A DNA stretch of 64,000 nt, taken from Caldilineaceae bacterium (GTDB taxonomy: Bacteria > Chloroflexota > Anaerolineae > Caldilineales > Caldilineaceae). The stretch is taken from NCBI GenBank assembly GCA_019637695.1, contig JAHBVG010000004.1:1-64000 (forward strand), read 5' to 3'. The notes beneath the pieces are model-generated. The model worked only from the letters and a program-made list of their open reading frames with translations. It searched no databases and was not told the DNA's origin. How positions within the stretch are numbered: position 1 is the stretch's first letter; the number at the start of each line of letters is the position of its first letter. Shown in pieces: positions 60,493-64,000 of the stretch. The translations under genes and the position numbers were made by a program.

Positions 60493-60624
60493 GTACTGAT
60501 CAACGACATGGTGGAATCTGTAGGTGCGGGCCGACCGCTGCGGTCGGACTGTAACCGCACGTCTACCGGTGAACCTGCGGTTACAAATCGCACCTACGTT
60601 TCATCATCTTCTTGATCAATACAC
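60493..60624. mobile_element. Second copy of MITE-like element, with nested palindrome
   Basis: Outer ends GTACTGATCAACG... and ...CTTGATCAATAC match the element at 12284. It is bordered by a perfect 14-bp direct repeat TTTGTACCATTTTT (60479-60492 and 60625-60638), different from the repeat around the other copy. Compared with 12284-12339 it has 76 extra bp at 60520-60595. The 307-bp spacer 60392-60698 has no gene. Confidence 0.8.
60520..60597. mobile_element. Inner palindromic element inserted in the outer one
   Basis: Ends GTAGGTGCG / CGCACCTAC. It folds into an outer stem with two hairpins, CCGACC-GCTGC-GGTCGG (60531-60547) and GTAACCGCA / TGCGGTTAC (60551-60584). The AGGTGCG end and the GTAAC motif recur in the element at 5888-5980. 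Confidence 0.75.
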
Positions 60625-60698
60625 TTTGTACCATTTTTAGAGGGTGGGTCAACGCAAAGAAGTTCAAATGATGTCAAGAGGGAGTATTGCAGATTAGC

Positions 60699-61994
60699 CT
60701 ACGAGATCACCGGCGCGGTCTGCTCCACTGGCTGGTCGCGGCGGATGGTGCGGAAGTAAGCCCAGAAGCTGAGGCCGCCAATCGCGCTGAGCAACGATGC
60801 GATCAGAAAGAGGGTCGGGAAACCAAACGCGCTGATCCAATAACCGCCGCCCAGGGCAATCGCGGCAAAGATCAGCCCGGCGGCCATCTCCCCAGAACCG
60901 GCCACTGTCCCCCGCTGTTCGGGCGCAACCAGTTCCATGGCGTAGACGATAAAGGCTGGATAACGCAGGGCCGATAACCCCACGACGCCAATATAACCGA
61001 TCCCTGCCGCACCCCAGTGAGGGATGAGCGCCAGCGGCAAGAAGCTGAGCGCCGTCCCCATGCAGGCCCAGATCACCAGATTCAAATTGCCCCATCGTCT
61101 CGCCATCCAGGGCACGAGCAGCGCCGCCACCACGGCCATCAACCGGCCCAGGGCCGAGAGGATGCCGATCTGTGTGGTGGGCACATTGAGATCTGTGTCC
61201 AAATAGACATTGTAGAAGATCGAGGTAGTGGCGACGCCGCTGACCTGAAAGATGCGCACGACAACCAACATGATGAGCAGCATCAAGGGCGCCGCGCCGA
61301 TCACACCCCGCGAGGCTCCCTCCTTTGCCTCAGGCGATGCCCTTTCCGCCAGCCGTGGATCCACGTCCTCGGTCATCAACGTCATCAGCAGACCGGGCAA
61401 GAGGACGATCCCTGCCAGCAGCAGGGGATAGCGGTAGACCGCGGCATAATCGGTGGTCAGGCCGAGGATCGCCGCAAAGAGCGCGGGCAATCTCCCGCCC
61501 ACCAGACTGCCGACAAAGGCCGCCAGCGAGAGCAGCGCCGTCTGTAAAGCGAAGACGCGGTTACGTTCGCTGCTGCTTACGCTGCCCATGAGGAAAGGGG
61601 TGCTGTTGACAAAGAAGAAGGCCAGGCCCGTCATGATGGCAATGTAGCCGCCGATCAGTCCCCATTCTTGCCAGGGGGAGGCCAGCAGTTCGGCCAACGG
61701 CAGCAGGATGCCGCCTGCCAGCATGATCCACATCCCCAGGACGAGCATACGCTTGATCCCCCAGCGGCGGCCCCAAAGACCGGCAGGTAGACTAAAGAGC
61801 GCAAAGGCCAGCAATCCCGACGAATTGACGACACCGACGAATTCGGTTCCATAACCCAGCCGCAAGAGGAAGAGGTTGAAGAGGACGGAAAAAATGCCGC
61901 CATCCAGGGTGAAGCCGATCAGCAGTTCAATTGCCAAAAAGAGATAGACATTGCGCGCAAAAGTTTGAGAGCGCACGCGGCGAAACGCATTCAT
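60699..61994 (-). CDS. Major facilitator superfamily transporter
   Basis: 431 aa with about 12 membrane helices; GLWGRRWGIKRMLVLGMW is the MFS loop 2-3 motif and a long cytoplasmic loop lies in the middle (TEDVDPRLAERASPEAKEG). Drug or sugar exporter type; substrate unknown. Alone between the TadE gene and an aminotransferase. Confidence 0.88.
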   Translation of the reverse strand: MNAFRRVRSQTFARNVYLFLAIELLIGFTLDGGIFSVLFNLFLLRLGYGTEFVGVVNSSGLLAFALFSLPAGLWGRRWGIKRMLVLGMWIMLAGGILLPLAELLASPWQEWGLIGGYIAIMTGLAFFFVNSTPFLMGSVSSSERNRVFALQTALLSLAAFVGSLVGGRLPALFAAILGLTTDYAAVYRYPLLLAGIVLLPGLLMTLMTEDVDPRLAERASPEAKEGASRGVIGAAPLMLLIMLVVVRIFQVSGVATTSIFYNVYLDTDLNVPTTQIGILSALGRLMAVVAALLVPWMARRWGNLNLVIWACMGTALSFLPLALIPHWGAAGIGYIGVVGLSALRYPAFIVYAMELVAPEQRGTVAGSGEMAAGLIFAAIALGGGYWISAFGFPTLFLIASLLSAIGGLSFWAYFRTIRRDQPVEQTAPVIS

Positions 61995-62049
61995 AGATCA
62001 CCTGATTGATAGATGGGAGTGGGAACCCTGGAAGGCAAGTCTACAGTGG

Positions 62050-63234
62050 TTATCGACTTTCTACAAAGCGGCAGAAGCGTTCCATCGCCGGTTCGAGGAT
62101 CGAAAAGTCAGACGCGTAGCAGATGCGGATGCTGCCTTCGCCGCCGTTGCCAAAGGCGCTGCCCGGCGCAATGGCAACTTTCTCTTCTCGCAGCAGATCG
62201 AGCGCCAATTGGAAGGAATCGATCCCCCCTTCGATCCGGGGGAAGAGGTAGAACGCTCCCTCCGGTTTTGTCACCGACACGCGTTTGAGCGAGGAGATCG
62301 CACGGTAGCAGAAATCCATCCGTTCGTGGAAGCTCTCGACCATCGCTGCGATCTCATCCTCGCCGTGGGCCAGCGCTGCCTCCCCCGCCTTCTGCACAAA
62401 GGAAGGCGCGTGCGAAATGATGAACTCATTCAACTGCGCCGCCTTGGGGACGAGATCGGCGCGGCTGATCACCCAGCCCAGACGCCAACCGGTCATGCGG
62501 TAGCTTTTGGAGAAGGAGTTGACGACGATCACGGCATCCTCGCGGCTGCACAGCCGCAGGATCGAGGGCGCGGTCCCGGTTCCACCATAGTAGATGCGTT
62601 CGTAGACTTCATCGGCCAGCAGCCAGAGGTCGTGGCGGCGGCAGAAGTCGAGCAGCGCCCGTTGATCTGCCACTGTCGCTACCCATCCTAACGGATTCGA
62701 GGGCGATGTATAGACGAGCAGCCGGGTGCGCGGGGTGACGGCAGCATCGAGCGCGGCGAAGTCGATCTCAAAGCGTTCAGGCGTCTGCTGCATGGGGATC
62801 TCCACTGCCTTGCCGCCGAATATCTCCACAATGGCGCTGGCATTGGGCCAATTGGGGCTGAGGATCAGCGCCTCGTCGCCGGGATCGATCACACATTTGA
62901 TGGCAACGTTGAGCGCCTGCACACCCGACGCGGTGATGAGGAGCTCGTTGGCCGGGTTCACTTCAACGCCGTGGAGTTCGGCCACCTTCGTTGCGATGGC
63001 AGCGCGCAGCGAAGGCATCCCTGCGTTTTCGGTGTAAAAGGTGAAGCCATCGGCCAGGGCCTGCGCCGCCGCTGCTTTGATGAACTCCGGCGTGGGCAGA
63101 TTGGATTCACCAAATTGGAGTTTGAGGACGCCATCCATGCCAAAGGCGACGTTCGCCAACTCGCGGATCTGCGAAGGCTGGACGGCAGAGAGACTGGGTG
63201 CGAGAGAAGGTGGCGTCATGGGCGTGATGAGCAA
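62050..63234 (-). CDS. Class I/II PLP-dependent aminotransferase
   Basis: 394 aa, fold type I. YTENAGMPSLRAAIATKVAELHG, YTSPSNPLGWVAT (substrate pocket), LLADEVYERIYY (Asp to PLP) and VNSFSKSYRMTGWRLGWVIS with the PLP Lys. Aspartate or aromatic amino acid transaminase group; specificity open. Heptamer arrays lie just upstream of its start. Confidence 0.92.
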   Translation of the reverse strand: MLITPMTPPSLAPSLSAVQPSQIRELANVAFGMDGVLKLQFGESNLPTPEFIKAAAAQALADGFTFYTENAGMPSLRAAIATKVAELHGVEVNPANELLITASGVQALNVAIKCVIDPGDEALILSPNWPNASAIVEIFGGKAVEIPMQQTPERFEIDFAALDAAVTPRTRLLVYTSPSNPLGWVATVADQRALLDFCRRHDLWLLADEVYERIYYGGTGTAPSILRLCSREDAVIVVNSFSKSYRMTGWRLGWVISRADLVPKAAQLNEFIISHAPSFVQKAGEAALAHGEDEIAAMVESFHERMDFCYRAISSLKRVSVTKPEGAFYLFPRIEGGIDSFQLALDLLREEKVAIAPGSAFGNGGEGSIRICYASDFSILEPAMERFCRFVESR

Positions 63235-63237
63235 GTT

Positions 63238-63335
63238 GTATTGGATATTGGGTATTGGAGATTAGGTATTGCGCGACGGTCGTTGGTCGTTCGCTGTCCG
63301 CCGTCTGCGGTCCGTCGTCTGCGGTCTGCCGTCAT
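63238..63335. repeat. Two heptamer arrays upstream of the aminotransferase
   Basis: 63238-63272: GTATTGG, ATATTGG, GTATTGG, AGATTAG, GTATTGC. 63294-63335: CTGTCCG, CCGTCTG, CGGTCCG, TCGTCTG, CGGTCTG, CCGTCAT; the last unit touches the stop codon of the gene at 63335. Confidence 0.85.
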
Positions 63336-63625
63336 CAACCCAGCAGCGCCCGCGTGATCTCTTCCCATTCCTCAGCCAGGGGACAGGTGGAGGCGGGCTT
63401 GTCGGCGCGGTTGTACCAGTAGCGCGCATTGGAGAGATCACCTTCGACGCGGTGCAAATAAGCGTGGACCCAGGCGGGTCCGCCTGCGTCCGGCTGGCCC
63501 TGGAGCGCGTCGTGGGCGCCGTCCCAATCCCCTTTGGCGTCAAGCCAGAGCGCTTTGAGCGATGCGCTCAACCCCGCTGGTGGTTGATCTTGAGTCAGTG
63601 ATGTCTTAAATGTTTGGAAATCCAT
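63335..63625 (-). CDS. Small conserved-looking protein of unknown function
   Basis: 96 aa, not recognised. Soluble and helical, with SLKALWLDAKGDWDGAHDALQ, WVHAYLHRVEGDLSNARYWYNRA and CPLAEEWEEIT, a pattern of tetratricopeptide-like helices that I have seen in small bacterial proteins without known role. The strand and codon use fit a real gene. Ribosome site AAAGGACA before the ATG. Confidence 0.7.
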   Translation of the reverse strand: MDFQTFKTSLTQDQPPAGLSASLKALWLDAKGDWDGAHDALQGQPDAGGPAWVHAYLHRVEGDLSNARYWYNRADKPASTCPLAEEWEEITRALLG

Positions 63626-63643
63626 GGGGGAATGTCCTTTCGT

Positions 63644-63692
63644 GATGCGAGTTGCGAATTGCGAGTTCCCGATCCCCAGTCACCAGTCACCA
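63644..63692. repeat. Heptamer array, mixed units
   Basis: GATGCGA, GTTGCGA, ATTGCGA, GTTCCCG, ATCCCCA, GTCACCA, GTCACCA: seven units whose sequence changes gradually, joining the GCGAATT-type and the CCCCAGT/GTCACCA-type found elsewhere. Confidence 0.75.
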
Positions 63693-63784
63693 TTATACTA
63701 CCAGACTTTGACCTTCCCGCCATAGTTGCCGATAATGATTGGACGTTGTTATCTTTACTTTTCACGCGAAGGAGCGTTTTTCCG

Positions 63785-64000
63785 ATGAGCCAATGGCAAC
63801 GCTATTTGGAACAAAACCAGGATCAATATTTAGAGGATCTGCTGGCTTTCCTGCGTATCCCCAGTATTTCGGCGCTGCCCGAAAATGCCAAAGATGTGCA
63901 AAAAGCCGCCGAATGGGTGGCGGATCGGTTGCGCCAGGCCGGTGTTGAGAATGTAGAAATCCTGCCCACGGACGGTCATCCCGTTGTCTATGGGGATTGG
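63785..64000 (+). CDS. M20-family dipeptidase/peptidase, 3' end outside window
   Basis: 72 codons from ATG 63785 to the window edge, with AAGGAG about 13 bp upstream. The start (YLEQNQDQYLEDLLAFLRIPSIS, then AAEWVADRLRQAGVENVEIL) is the N terminus of M20 metallopeptidases of the dipeptidase/carnosinase-like group. The zinc ligands lie beyond the window. Divergent from the small gene at 63335. Confidence 0.88.
   Translation, partial: MSQWQRYLEQNQDQYLEDLLAFLRIPSISALPENAKDVQKAAEWVADRLRQAGVENVEILPTDGHPVVYGDW

Overview
The window reads as chromosomal DNA of a free-living bacterium with mid-range to high GC, most likely a Chloroflexota member (Anaerolineae or Caldilinea type). That assignment is inference: there is no rRNA gene, and it rests on the gene mix (bi-domain oxidoreductase next to heparinase-like protein, DUF2087 regulator, sugar ABC cassette, orphan TadE) and on the abundance of intergenic palindromes and short tandem repeats. 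No tRNA, rRNA, CRISPR array or intact insertion sequence was found.

Positions 1-35.7 kb hold a surface polysaccharide locus, almost entirely on the plus strand: a Wzx-type flippase (cut by the window edge), exported or membrane proteins including a GT-C enzyme and a beta-helix protein, GT4 glycosyltransferases, a YdjC/HpnK-type deacetylase, SAM and FkbM methyltransferases, a bi-domain oxidoreductase, WecB epimerase, a heparinase II/III-like protein, a monotopic sugar-phosphate transferase, an ATP-grasp/HAD pair, a DegT aminotransferase and a CapD/PglF-type dehydratase. A WaaL/Wzy-like O-antigen ligase on the minus strand ends the locus. Together they can make UDP-ManNAc and a 4-amino-4,6-dideoxy sugar, load a lipid carrier, extend and decorate the chain, flip it and polymerise or ligate it. 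Two AT-richer blocks (about 8.8-12.5 kb and 25.1-28.3 kb) look like later acquisitions. Toxin-antitoxin genes and their remnants (DUF6036-like pair, HicBA, HigBA with an amber-blocked toxin, UPF0175, AbiEii, a broken HigBA fragment, a small antitoxin-like gene) punctuate the locus.

Positions 35.9-64 kb are mostly minus-strand metabolic genes. SMP-30 and an enolase-superfamily dehydratase are on the plus strand. Then come a CrtC-like lipoprotein, a cystathionine gamma-synthase-type enzyme behind a clear SAM-I riboswitch and terminator, a FolK-FolP fusion, patatin, DppBC-type permeases, and a carbohydrate catabolic group read from 59.7 down to 46.8 kb: sugar-binding lipoprotein, two permeases, GH36-like hydrolase, Asp/Glu racemase-family protein, TIM-barrel isomerase, Gfo/Idh oxidoreductase, ArsR-DUF2087 regulator, GH38 alpha-mannosidase and sulfatase. 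TadE, an MFS transporter, an aminotransferase, a small unknown and the start of an M20 peptidase finish the window.

The most unusual content lies between and across genes. (1) Heptanucleotide tandem arrays of many different unit sequences occupy most spacers of the 38-64 kb part, often run straight into the stop codon of the gene before them, pair into long hairpins, and in two places are translated: the linker of the bi-domain oxidoreductase and the signal peptide of the CrtC-like lipoprotein. (2) A small palindromic element occurs twice, each time between perfect 14-15 bp direct repeats; one copy carries a second palindrome inside it, so the other copy serves as the empty site. (3) Two further palindromes are flanked by 8-10 bp direct repeats. 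(4) An intact bi-domain oxidoreductase gene sits between the 5' and 3' remnants of a paralogous copy.
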